A stretch of DNA of 64,000 bases from contig NZ_VWOX01000006.1 of NCBI RefSeq assembly GCF_008629675.1, positions 62,001 to 126,000 on the forward strand, given 5' to 3'. Numbering within the stretch: position 1 is the stretch's first letter; every line of letters begins with the position of its first letter. The notes below the pieces were generated by a model. That model was not told the DNA's origin. It ran no database searches and saw only the letters and a list, made by a program, of their open reading frames with translations. The position numbers were made by a program, and so were the translations under genes. Source of the stretch: Roseiconus nitratireducens (lineage in GTDB: Bacteria; Planctomycetota; Planctomycetia; Pirellulales; Pirellulaceae). Below, piece by piece: positions 55,328 to 62,663 of the stretch.

Positions 55328-56094
55328 GACTCCCGACTCAATAGGTCCCCTTGGACAAATCGGTCTCTAAGTGAATGTTGGTTACAGAAAGCGTCGACGA
55401 CCATTTCGATCCATTCGTTGACCGCGTCAAGTTCGTCCATGGACGGCGGATTAATATGATCGGGATGAAGTCGCAGACCAAAACTGAGCCATAGGGTTGA
55501 CCAAGTGTCATCGTCTGCGTCGGGATCGCCCCCACGTTGAATGGCTTGAGTCAAAATCTGACGAACGACCTCGGGGTAAACGACCGCGTACATCAGCGGG
55601 TCACTGCCAATCGATTCGCTTAGCCCAGCGACGTCTTGATTGACCAGAAGAAACACATCGTGTTCACCGTACTCGAGTCGCCAAAGCTGCTGTCCTAGCG
55701 GCCTGCGTTCGACCGGAAGGATGCCTTTTCTTCCAGCCAGCGTTTGGTCTCCCGTCGATTCGGGGCGGATATTTTCCGCGATCCCAAGCAGGCGTCCGAC
55801 GCGTTCGCTTCGATCGATGACCTTCAGCGCGAAAAAGAGGTTTTGGCCTTCCAGGGCGGTCAGAGGCTGCTGCCTTGGCATCACCAAATCACCGACCTTT
55901 CCACATTCGAAGCGTGGCACAACGGATGAACCTGCGCTTCTGGCTTCAATCACTACCGAAGCCACTTCGGGAAAATTTAGGCTCGACAAATCAATTTCGG
56001 CATCGAAGGTTCGGGGCGTACCGTCGTGGACCACGAGAGTCGCGCACGAACGGGGGATCCGACGCCGTCCCAATGAATTCACGCGCTGGATCAT
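55324..56094 (-). CDS. Unknown protein, second gene of the GHKL operon
   Basis: This 256-residue protein has a beta-rich N-terminal half (SCATLVVHDGTPRTFDAEID, VASVVIEARSAGSSVVPRFE, ALEGQNLFFALKVID) and a helical C-terminal half (QQLWRLEYGEHDVFLLVNQD, LMYAVVYPEVVRQILTQAI, WIEMVVDAF). I do not recognise a family. It is coupled at both ends by 4-base ATGA overlaps, to the GHKL ATPase upstream and to the DUF6339-like gene downstream, so it almost certainly works with them, perhaps as a structural or adaptor subunit. Confidence 0.75.
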   Translation of the reverse strand: MIQRVNSLGRRRIPRSCATLVVHDGTPRTFDAEIDLSSLNFPEVASVVIEARSAGSSVVPRFECGKVGDLVMPRQQPLTALEGQNLFFALKVIDRSERVGRLLGIAENIRPESTGDQTLAGRKGILPVERRPLGQQLWRLEYGEHDVFLLVNQDVAGLSESIGSDPLMYAVVYPEVVRQILTQAIQRGGDPDADDDTWSTLWLSFGLRLHPDHINPPSMDELDAVNEWIEMVVDAFCNQHSLRDRFVQGDLLSRES

Positions 56095-58043
56095 TTGCTC
56101 ACCTCGCTATCTGGATCGATTTCTTCAATGCGAACGAATAGATCACGATGAACATCAAATCCGAAGACGGAGAGATCAAATTCTGGTTCGGTAATCTTCA
56201 GATCGACGACGTTGCCGTTCTTGAGACTTGCGACCACGCCGCTTCCCTTAAATTTGATTTGACCCTTTTCTTTCTTCGAGAAATCGAAGTCAAACTTTGC
56301 CCAATGCCGAAGTGGATCTCCACCAGCCATGTCGTAAGCGACAGCGATCCGTAGCCAAGCGTCTTTCGGCACCGGGAGATCCCTCGAAGCCGTAACGCGA
56401 AATCCGCCTTCTTTGGCCGAACTGCGATACCAGCGTGGGGTTGGATCCGGGCGGACGAACGTCCGGTTGCTCGATCCCACATCACTTTGCCGCTGCCTTG
56501 GTTTCGGGGCTAGCGTTTTGTCCACAGAGAAGAAATCACTCAGGAGTTCGAAATCCGCCTCATCACTAGGAGGCGAAAGGAACTCGGCCAACGAATCAAC
56601 GATTCGACTGAAAAACCTGACACGTCCTTTCCACTTTTTCCACGTCTGGTTGGCTCGCTCATCATTGGAGGTGTCCCAGCTGATGTGGGACGGACCCTCC
56701 GTGTCACCAAGTAACGACGCTAGCGGTCCCGGTTCCACTGAAACCCACGCTTCCACGCCGCGCAGGCTCCGCTTCGAGTTCAATCGCGTAATCGTCATGC
56801 CTTCACGAATGAAATAGCTCTCATGACGTTCGACGCCTCCGCGGCGGCGCAGAAAGACCAGCGCTTCCCCTTCATCATCCGGTCCCTTCTGGCGGGGAAG
56901 GGCCGCCCTAACACGAACCCCGATCAGTTGTCCATCTGCGTAGCGTTGGCGCAAGTCCTGAGTCACCGCTTCGTCGAATGCCTCTTCGTCGATGACCGGC
57001 ATGCTCGTCTGGCCCAACAACCTTGTTGTCGATGCTGCGGCAGCTGTTGCCAAGCTCTTCTTGGCGAGCTCAATCGGAGGTGGACAACTTTGCTTCTGAG
57101 AGACCTTTCCGTCCCAAGACAGCGATCGACAAACACGATCGATCGATTCGGAATCGATTCGAACGATTGATTGATGACCGGGTAGTCCAGGACCCGCCAC
57201 TTCCACAATCAATTCACCGCGTAGGACCGGCACGAAAAAGTTGATCGCGACAAGACGTAAAATACTCTCAGCCTGCAAGCCATCGGTCACATAGGGAACA
57301 ACAACCGACAGCCCTGATTCGGTCGTTCGTGTGATGGACCATTCCTGTTTGAAGCAGCGAATAGGATGCTCATCCTGGATCGGAACGGGCAGACCGGTCG
57401 CGTCGCAGCCACGGCACCAGAATCCTTCGGGCGCATACTCTGTGCCCTGATGCTCGTGAAGGCGCAGGACAGCTTGCCCCATCAAGTATTGCAGGTTGTC
57501 GCAGGCTCGGACGGTCAGCCCCAGCATGCAGCCGACTCGACTTGCCGCCCGATAGACGGTTTTTCCAAGGCCCCAACGTCCGAGATCGTCTCCCGTTTTT
57601 CCGCTCCGACCGATATTTCGCCAAAACCAAAAGAAGTCTTCTCGCGTGGGGTGTCTTTTCGGCGGGTCCTTTCCGAGTGTCACGTCGCCACCAAGCCCTC
57701 GTGTGCCGAAGTCCTCACACACCAGATAGCCCAGCTGAAGATTCGGTGCACCTGACGGCAAATAATCGATGTTGCGATGCGCAAGTGCTGGCCGCAGCCG
57801 CGAGAAGTAGGCCGCTAGTCTGTCCGTGGACGGAAGGTCATCAGCGGGATGCAACCCAAAACGAACACGGACAGGCTGACCACCGATCGCAGCGTCCATT
57901 GAGTTCTGAATGACTTCGCGGACAAGTGCGTCGGTCCCCGCGTACTCGTTCTCACCCGCATCTTCGGTCTTGAAAAGCTCTGTTTCCTGAGGATCGCGCC
58001 GAACGGATGCCCCGGACATTTCGGCAAATACCCACTGACTCAT
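56091..58043 (-). CDS. GHKL-type ATPase, lead gene of a putative defence operon
   Basis: The 650-residue protein has a GHKL ATP-binding fold at its N-terminus: N-box with Glu43, Asn47 and Asp50 (ALVREVIQNSMDAA), G1-box with Asp111 in EDFGTRGLGG, and the glycine-rich lid at 155-161 (GRWGLGKTV). This is the Hsp90/MutL/histidine-kinase fold; there is no histidine-kinase H-box, so it is not a sensor kinase. The remaining 450 residues hold mixed alpha/beta regions of unknown type. Similar ATPases head restriction-like and anti-phage loci, and the coupled partner genes support such a role here. ATG at 58043 (MSQWVFAEMSGAS) is preferred; the frame is open to an ATG at 58118. Confidence 0.88.
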   Translation of the reverse strand: MSQWVFAEMSGASVRRDPQETELFKTEDAGENEYAGTDALVREVIQNSMDAAIGGQPVRVRFGLHPADDLPSTDRLAAYFSRLRPALAHRNIDYLPSGAPNLQLGYLVCEDFGTRGLGGDVTLGKDPPKRHPTREDFFWFWRNIGRSGKTGDDLGRWGLGKTVYRAASRVGCMLGLTVRACDNLQYLMGQAVLRLHEHQGTEYAPEGFWCRGCDATGLPVPIQDEHPIRCFKQEWSITRTTESGLSVVVPYVTDGLQAESILRLVAINFFVPVLRGELIVEVAGPGLPGHQSIVRIDSESIDRVCRSLSWDGKVSQKQSCPPPIELAKKSLATAAAASTTRLLGQTSMPVIDEEAFDEAVTQDLRQRYADGQLIGVRVRAALPRQKGPDDEGEALVFLRRRGGVERHESYFIREGMTITRLNSKRSLRGVEAWVSVEPGPLASLLGDTEGPSHISWDTSNDERANQTWKKWKGRVRFFSRIVDSLAEFLSPPSDEADFELLSDFFSVDKTLAPKPRQRQSDVGSSNRTFVRPDPTPRWYRSSAKEGGFRVTASRDLPVPKDAWLRIAVAYDMAGGDPLRHWAKFDFDFSKKEKGQIKFKGSGVVASLKNGNVVDLKITEPEFDLSVFGFDVHRDLFVRIEEIDPDSEVSK

Positions 58044-58233
58044 CGTGCCCATCTGGTTTGCTGGTCTTCGACACGCTTGGCTGCCCCGATCAACTCTGGT
58101 GCCGGTTCCCAAGCTCAAACATTAGGTAACCGTAGCCCCCCATTTGCGATCGGGCGAATGGCTCGACAAGAAAAAGTCGTCCTCATTACCCGTTGCTGGG
58201 TTCGGCTTTGTGCGAACCGTCCAGCGTGACGAA

Positions 58234-58593
58234 TCACTGCTCTCGTGCGCGAGTTGCGGCGACATAGCGAAGGCAACGGTCTCGCAGCGGCGCCTGTTCC
58301 AAATCATTCAAGGCGTCCTGAGGATCACCGCACAGCAAGCCGACCGCACGATATTCCAAACATTTAATTCGCTGCATCGTCCCGATTCGGATCCCCGGCT
58401 CTTCGGCCCCTGGATCAACCTGCCTAGGCCGCAGGGCATGAGTCGCGATGCCGACCGGTGAGCATTGTTCGACTGCGGAGGACGAGGTGTCGGCGCGAAC
58501 GCCGTTGAAATGCGCACACTCCGGGGCGAGACGGGAGATCGAGGAGGTGATTGTGCGGTGGGTGACGGGGGATGGATTGGTATCGGACCGTCA
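58234..58593 (-). pseudogene. Relic of a UvrD-like (SF1) helicase C-terminus
   Basis: Reading the minus strand in one frame from about 58593 to the stop at 58234 gives a start-less fragment. Its second half is clearly UvrD/PcrA-like: GIRIGTMQRIKCLEYRAV corresponds to helicase motif V (normally xHxxKGLExxxV), and LRDRCLRYVAATRAREQ corresponds to motif VI (YVAATRARE). The motif V glycine is replaced by Cys, there is no ATP-binding Walker region, and the frame ends right after motif VI, so this is a degenerate tail. It lies on the same strand and just upstream of the GHKL ATPase, which suggests the operon once included a helicase. Confidence 0.72.
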
Positions 58594-58753
58594 CGCCAGC
58601 CGAACATCTATCCGGCAGCGATTCTGCGTAACCGGGAGGTTCTCTGGAGCAACTTGGTTAAAGCACCGTCGTGAATCACCTCCCGGATGATTTCCGGGTG
58701 CAGCAGGTGCGGCATGAGTCGCTTGGATCAGGAATTGGCCGGCTCGCAGCGGT

Positions 58754-58783
58754 CAAAGAATGCCGACCGGTCGGCATTCTTTG
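58754..58783. repeat. Perfect 30-base palindrome
   Basis: CAAAGAATGCCGACC is followed directly by its exact reverse complement, a 15-bp inverted repeat with no spacer centred on CCGG. The GC-rich core flanked by AAAG/CTTT could act as a bidirectional transcription terminator in RNA, or as an operator-type binding site. Confidence 0.8.
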
Positions 58784-59030
58784 CTTCATCGGGTGCGAAT
58801 TCGGGCGTCGTGCGGCGAGATTCCTGTCTGACGCCCTCACCGTCGCAGGTGGACGGTGCCTGCTCAGAGAATATTCAGCGACCAAGCAGACACTTGACCC
58901 TCACATCGCCAAGGCAATGACGGACAATGCAGCGGCAGTCTACTGATCGCAAACGTCCGCATTCAAACGCCTATTTGACTCGCATGGTGTAAAACGCCGA
59001 GCTGGTGACTTACCTCGGCAACACACGGCA

Positions 59031-59153
59031 TCAACTATGCCGCCCGTAAATCTCATCAAGCACGTCGGCGGCATCGGTGGGGCTGAACGCGACGCCTGCG
59101 GTGACGCCATTTGATATTGATAGGTTGCAGGTCCAGGCAAACCGCGAATATGC
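59031..59153 (-). pseudogene. Short coding-like tail, possible gene relic
   Basis: A minus-strand frame ends SNGVTAGVAFSPTDAADVLD plus EIYGRHS and a stop at 59031. Third codon positions are strongly GC-rich, as in real genes here. No start is visible and the frame closes at 59154, so it may be the remnant of a lost gene's C-terminus. No family is recognised. Confidence 0.25.
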
Positions 59154-59250
59154 TCAATGGGAGGCTACTGGGAATTGAAAGCCGAGTTTCGCTGGTCAGC
59201 GAACTGATGGCAACGCATAACACTACCAATCATCGATCCTTGGCTACGCC

Positions 59251-60180
59251 ATGACTCTGCTCTACAGCGACGAATTTTTCCTGCAACACGAAACGGGAGG
59301 GCATCCTGAAAACGCCGGACGCTTGCGTGCCGTGACCGCGCGGCTCCAAGAAAACAAGCTCGACCAACGTTGCACGCGACCAGTTTGGAAATCGGTCTCG
59401 CACGAGCAATTGATGCGAGTTCACGACAAAGACCAAATCGACGCCGTCGAAAGCCTTGCGGAAATGGGGGGTGGAATGCTTGATCCCGACACCATTGTTA
59501 GTCGCCGATCGTATGATGTCGCCAAGATGGCGGCTGGAGCAGCCTGTGACGCCGTGCGACGCGTCGTGGCCGGTGAGGACAAGACGGCGCTGTGTCTGGT
59601 CCGTCCACCGGGCCATCACGCGACCGACACAAAGGCGATGGGTTTTTGTTTGATGAACAACATTGCCGTCGCAGCACGCTTTGCAACGACGGAACTCGAC
59701 CTTGACCGAGTGATGATCGTCGACTGGGATGTCCATCACGGCAACGGCACCCAAGACATCTTTTGGGAAGACCCGCATGTTGGGTTTCTTTCGATGCATC
59801 GGTTCCCGTTTTACCCTGGCAGCGGTACGGCCGACGAAACGGGCGGTGGTGCCGGGAAGGGGACAACAGTCAACTTGCCAATCCGATTCGGCACCGCTCG
59901 ACAGGATCAATTAAAAGGCTTCCGTGCGGAAGTCGAAGCATTAGCCGACAAAATAAAGCCGCAACTGATCCTGGTCAGCGCCGGATTCGATAGCCATGTG
60001 GATGACCCGATTGGATCGCTGGAGTTGGAAAGCGAAGACTTCAGCGAATTGACGCAGATCGTCTTGGACGTGGCCAAGACGCATGCTGATGGCCGCGTGG
60101 TCAGCATACTGGAAGGAGGGTACAACCCCGTGGCACTTGGCGAGAGCGTCGAGTGTCATTTGGAAAAGCTTCTGGAGTAG
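59251..60180 (+). CDS. Histone-deacetylase-family (arginase-fold) hydrolase
   Basis: The 309-residue protein is a standard bacterial member of the histone deacetylase/acetoin utilisation/acetylpolyamine family. The paired active-site histidines are H122 and H123 in RPPGHHA; zinc ligands are D160 and H162 in VDWDVHHGNGT, with the third at D247 in SAGFDSHVDDPIG. Other conserved stretches are GFCLMNNIAVAARF, FLSMHRFPFYPGSG and SILEGGYN near the C-terminus. It probably removes acetyl or other acyl groups from polyamines or proteins; specificity cannot be read from sequence. The short N-terminus (YSDEFFLQHETGGHPENAGR) is typical. No partner operon is evident. Confidence 0.93.
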   Translation: MTLLYSDEFFLQHETGGHPENAGRLRAVTARLQENKLDQRCTRPVWKSVSHEQLMRVHDKDQIDAVESLAEMGGGMLDPDTIVSRRSYDVAKMAAGAACDAVRRVVAGEDKTALCLVRPPGHHATDTKAMGFCLMNNIAVAARFATTELDLDRVMIVDWDVHHGNGTQDIFWEDPHVGFLSMHRFPFYPGSGTADETGGGAGKGTTVNLPIRFGTARQDQLKGFRAEVEALADKIKPQLILVSAGFDSHVDDPIGSLELESEDFSELTQIVLDVAKTHADGRVVSILEGGYNPVALGESVECHLEKLLE

Positions 60181-60243
60181 CCGAACGCGTCGTTGCTTTT
60201 GCTTTAGGTTGTTGCAAAGTGGGATACACTCCGGAGAACCACG

Positions 60244-61425
60244 ATGCACAAGATCGACCCGGCGCGAGTTGTGAAGGAGATTTCCTGCAGGAAGCTGCAT
60301 CGGTTTCCGCATTGGAGCGAATTTTGCTTTAACGCACGCTTCTCGAAATCCCGGACCGGGACCTGGCGAAATTTCGCCGAACCAGCGCAAATGCCGGCGG
60401 TGTCCAGAGTTGCACCGACAGGAATAGGAGCATCCGTAGTGGACGTAGCTGAATTGGTCCAAGTCAGGCAGGCTATCGAGGAAACAAATGAAGCCAAACT
60501 CATCTACGATGATCTGGCCGGCGTCACGAACCTGGCACGCGAAACGTATTTGAAAGCAAGGACACTACACCGACCGTGGCCCCAACTGGCCGCTTATCGA
60601 TTGGCTCATTTGCTGATGCGATCGGAAGATCGAACGCATGAAATCCTCCTGGAAGCCGAAAAACTGTTCGCGGAGGCATCGGACGCAAGTACCCAAACTC
60701 AGCTTCTCGGTGCGATGCCTCTGATTTACCGCATGGCGGCACTGCACTTGCTGGATGGCCCAGACGCCCAAGAAAAGATTGCAGACCTCTTCGACCTCGC
60801 CATTCGCGTGCTCGATCGGCAGGGAACGCTTCAGGAGCGGGAAACACTCCGAAATCTTCCGCACGCAGCGGTCACGCCTCTCCAGCGGTCTAACTTCAAC
60901 TTGCTCGAACTGGCCAGTTATCTTCTCAACTTGCCCTACGCAAAAATCTCTGGATTAGGTACGCCATTGCTTGATCCGTTCGAATGGGAGGGAAGTTGGA
61001 CCCTCCGCAGCAACACAATCGAACTTCCAGAGCGCCGCTGCTCTCTAGCCTTTGCCGAAGCTGAAATCGAGGGCCTTCTTGAAAAGTATCCTGGAGCAGT
61101 TGGTTTCCGGTTGAGTCGAGAGCGAGCCGAATGGTGGAACCGCGACAATCACAGTTGGGAAAACGGCAATGGAGATCAGCTACTGATTCTCGCCAAACTG
61201 CTAGAGAAGTTTCGATCAGACGATTTTGCCGCGATTCAACGCGAACTTGTGCCGGGCGGCAGATCAAACAACCAGTTCGATCAGACGAAACAACGGCTGA
61301 AGAAACAACTTGCGAGAATTACCGGGGTTGATAGGCAAGAAATCTTCGGACGCGGATCGTGGGCCTTGCCGATGCACGTGTTCGGAATCGTTTCGAATGA
61401 CTGTCCTAGAAATCTCGAGTGCTAG
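60244..61425 (+). CDS. Unrecognised helical protein
   Basis: The product (393 residues from ATG 60244) is not recognised. The middle is helical and somewhat TPR-like (AAYRLAHLLMRSEDRTHEIL, IADLFDLAIRVLDRQGT, LLELASYLLNLPYAKISGLG). The C-terminus (FDQTKQRLKKQLARITGVDR, EIFGRGSWALPMHVFGIV) has a helix-then-beta pattern that could be a winged-helix-like segment, but this is speculation. Both ATG 60244 (GGAG seven bases upstream) and GTG 60439 (AGGAG eight bases upstream) are well placed. The first 65 residues are Arg/Lys-rich and less protein-like, so 60439 may be the true start. It is followed 124 bases later by the GGCT-like gene on the same strand. Confidence 0.65.
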   Translation: MHKIDPARVVKEISCRKLHRFPHWSEFCFNARFSKSRTGTWRNFAEPAQMPAVSRVAPTGIGASVVDVAELVQVRQAIEETNEAKLIYDDLAGVTNLARETYLKARTLHRPWPQLAAYRLAHLLMRSEDRTHEILLEAEKLFAEASDASTQTQLLGAMPLIYRMAALHLLDGPDAQEKIADLFDLAIRVLDRQGTLQERETLRNLPHAAVTPLQRSNFNLLELASYLLNLPYAKISGLGTPLLDPFEWEGSWTLRSNTIELPERRCSLAFAEAEIEGLLEKYPGAVGFRLSRERAEWWNRDNHSWENGNGDQLLILAKLLEKFRSDDFAAIQRELVPGGRSNNQFDQTKQRLKKQLARITGVDRQEIFGRGSWALPMHVFGIVSNDCPRNLEC

Positions 61426-61549
61426 GATTCCTGACCGATGCCTCTGCGAGATTGTCAGGAACGTGTCAGGTGTTTCGTGGCATGATTGCGATGAGCGGTG
61501 GCCAACGTGGCTTTCCGCAGTCAATTCTCTCGTGACGGAGATCGCATTC

Positions 61550-62656
61550 ATGTCCATTTCTGCCTCGTATTACTTCGCCTATGGCTCAAACCTTGACACC
61601 GCGGATTTCGACCGGTGGTGTGGTGAAAAAGGCTACGGAACTGGTTTGCTCAGAAAGAGATCCTGGGCGCAGCTTTTCGATCACCGGCTCGCATTTTCGC
61701 ATTTCAGCTGCACACGCGGCGGCGGTGCACTCAACGTGGAGCCGTATCCCGGTGGCATGGTCGAGGGAGTTCTCTTCGAGGTCGATCCTCGGGAAGGTTG
61801 GGAGGCACTGGACCGGAAAGAAGGTGCCCCCAGGTACTACCAGCGTGTTCCGCTTGCGGTCGTTGACCAAGACGGAGAAGAGATCGAAGCGATTACCTAC
61901 CTTGTCAAGCAGCCAAAACATCGACACGTCAAGCCAACCGACGCCTACCTGCAGCTTGTTCAGAACGCGTATGAAAACCATGACCTAGAGCTGGACATTC
62001 TCAATGCCGCAGCAGCCGGTCATTCGGAGCCGATCACCGATGCCATTTTCATTTACGGGACATTGATGCGGGGCCAGTGTCGCGCCGCCCATATTCGAGA
62101 GCACGGCGTGCAATACGTGTGCGGTGCCGCCTGTCCCGGCTCGCTGTGGGATACGGGAAGCGGGTTTCCAGGAATAACGTTCGACAGTGAACACACTTAT
62201 GCCCATGAATGCGTGCGAGGTGAATACCTTCGGACCAAGAATCTTCCTGCATTACTCGAGCGGCTCGATCGAATTGAAGGGTTTCGCGGGTTTGGCAAAG
62301 GTGGATCCCTGTTTCATCGACGCCTGACTACCGTGGAGGTGGGAGGAAAGAAGTTGCGCCCCGCCTGGGTTTACGTCCTTGCCAATGCCAGATTGAAATC
62401 AGAGCGCATTCCGAGCGGGTGTTGGCGAACCCATTACGGTTTAGCTCAATCACACTTCGATCATCTGTTAAAGGTATATGCGCGCTGTGAAGGGAAGGCG
62501 GCCGAACTGCTTCAAATAATGTGCCGGCTCAACCCATGGCTGAATCTGGAACAAGATTCCTTTGGAATGAACACACTCAAAGAGCTCTTGCTCGACGGCA
62601 CCATTACGGAGTTCGAAATGGTGCGTGCAGCCGGGCGACGGCCCCGCTTGTGGTGA
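61550..62656 (+). CDS. Tandem gamma-glutamylcyclotransferase-like protein
   Basis: The 368-residue protein contains two GGCT-like domains. The first starts with YYFAYGSNLDTADFDRWCG (residues 7-25) and includes GGALNVEPYPGGMVEGVLFEV; the second starts with AIFIYGTLMRGQCRAAHI (about 165-182) and includes RLDRIEGFRG, followed by a helical tail. The YGSNL and YGTLMRG motifs are the substrate-loop signatures of the AIG2/GGCT superfamily, which cyclises gamma-glutamyl amines or acts on gamma-glutamylamine peptides. A Glu-containing loop is present in the first domain (about residue 77) and in the second, but which are catalytic is unclear. The ATG at 61550 has GGAG nine bases upstream; GTG at 61532 is the alternative. 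It converges with the PEP-CTERM gene, separated by only 7 bases. Confidence 0.85.
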   Translation: MSISASYYFAYGSNLDTADFDRWCGEKGYGTGLLRKRSWAQLFDHRLAFSHFSCTRGGGALNVEPYPGGMVEGVLFEVDPREGWEALDRKEGAPRYYQRVPLAVVDQDGEEIEAITYLVKQPKHRHVKPTDAYLQLVQNAYENHDLELDILNAAAAGHSEPITDAIFIYGTLMRGQCRAAHIREHGVQYVCGAACPGSLWDTGSGFPGITFDSEHTYAHECVRGEYLRTKNLPALLERLDRIEGFRGFGKGGSLFHRRLTTVEVGGKKLRPAWVYVLANARLKSERIPSGCWRTHYGLAQSHFDHLLKVYARCEGKAAELLQIMCRLNPWLNLEQDSFGMNTLKELLLDGTITEFEMVRAAGRRPRLW

Positions 62657-62663
62657 TACGGAC

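Larger units (their letters stand above)
58044..59250. other. Gene-poor accessory region with relics
   Basis: About 1.2 kb between the GHKL operon and the HDAC-family gene contains no intact gene that I can support. It holds a degenerate helicase end (58234-58593), a perfect 30-base palindrome (58754-58783) and a short coding-like tail (59031-59153), all consistent with a decayed end of an accessory island. Confidence 0.5.

Noticed and set aside
56091..58043. The GHKL protein as a sensor histidine kinase
   Set aside because: The ATP-binding fold is at the N-terminus with no H-box, dimerisation helices or response regulator neighbour.
58671..58946. A plus-strand 91-codon frame in the gene-poor region
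   Set aside because: It spans the palindrome, has no ribosome binding site and shows no protein-like pattern.
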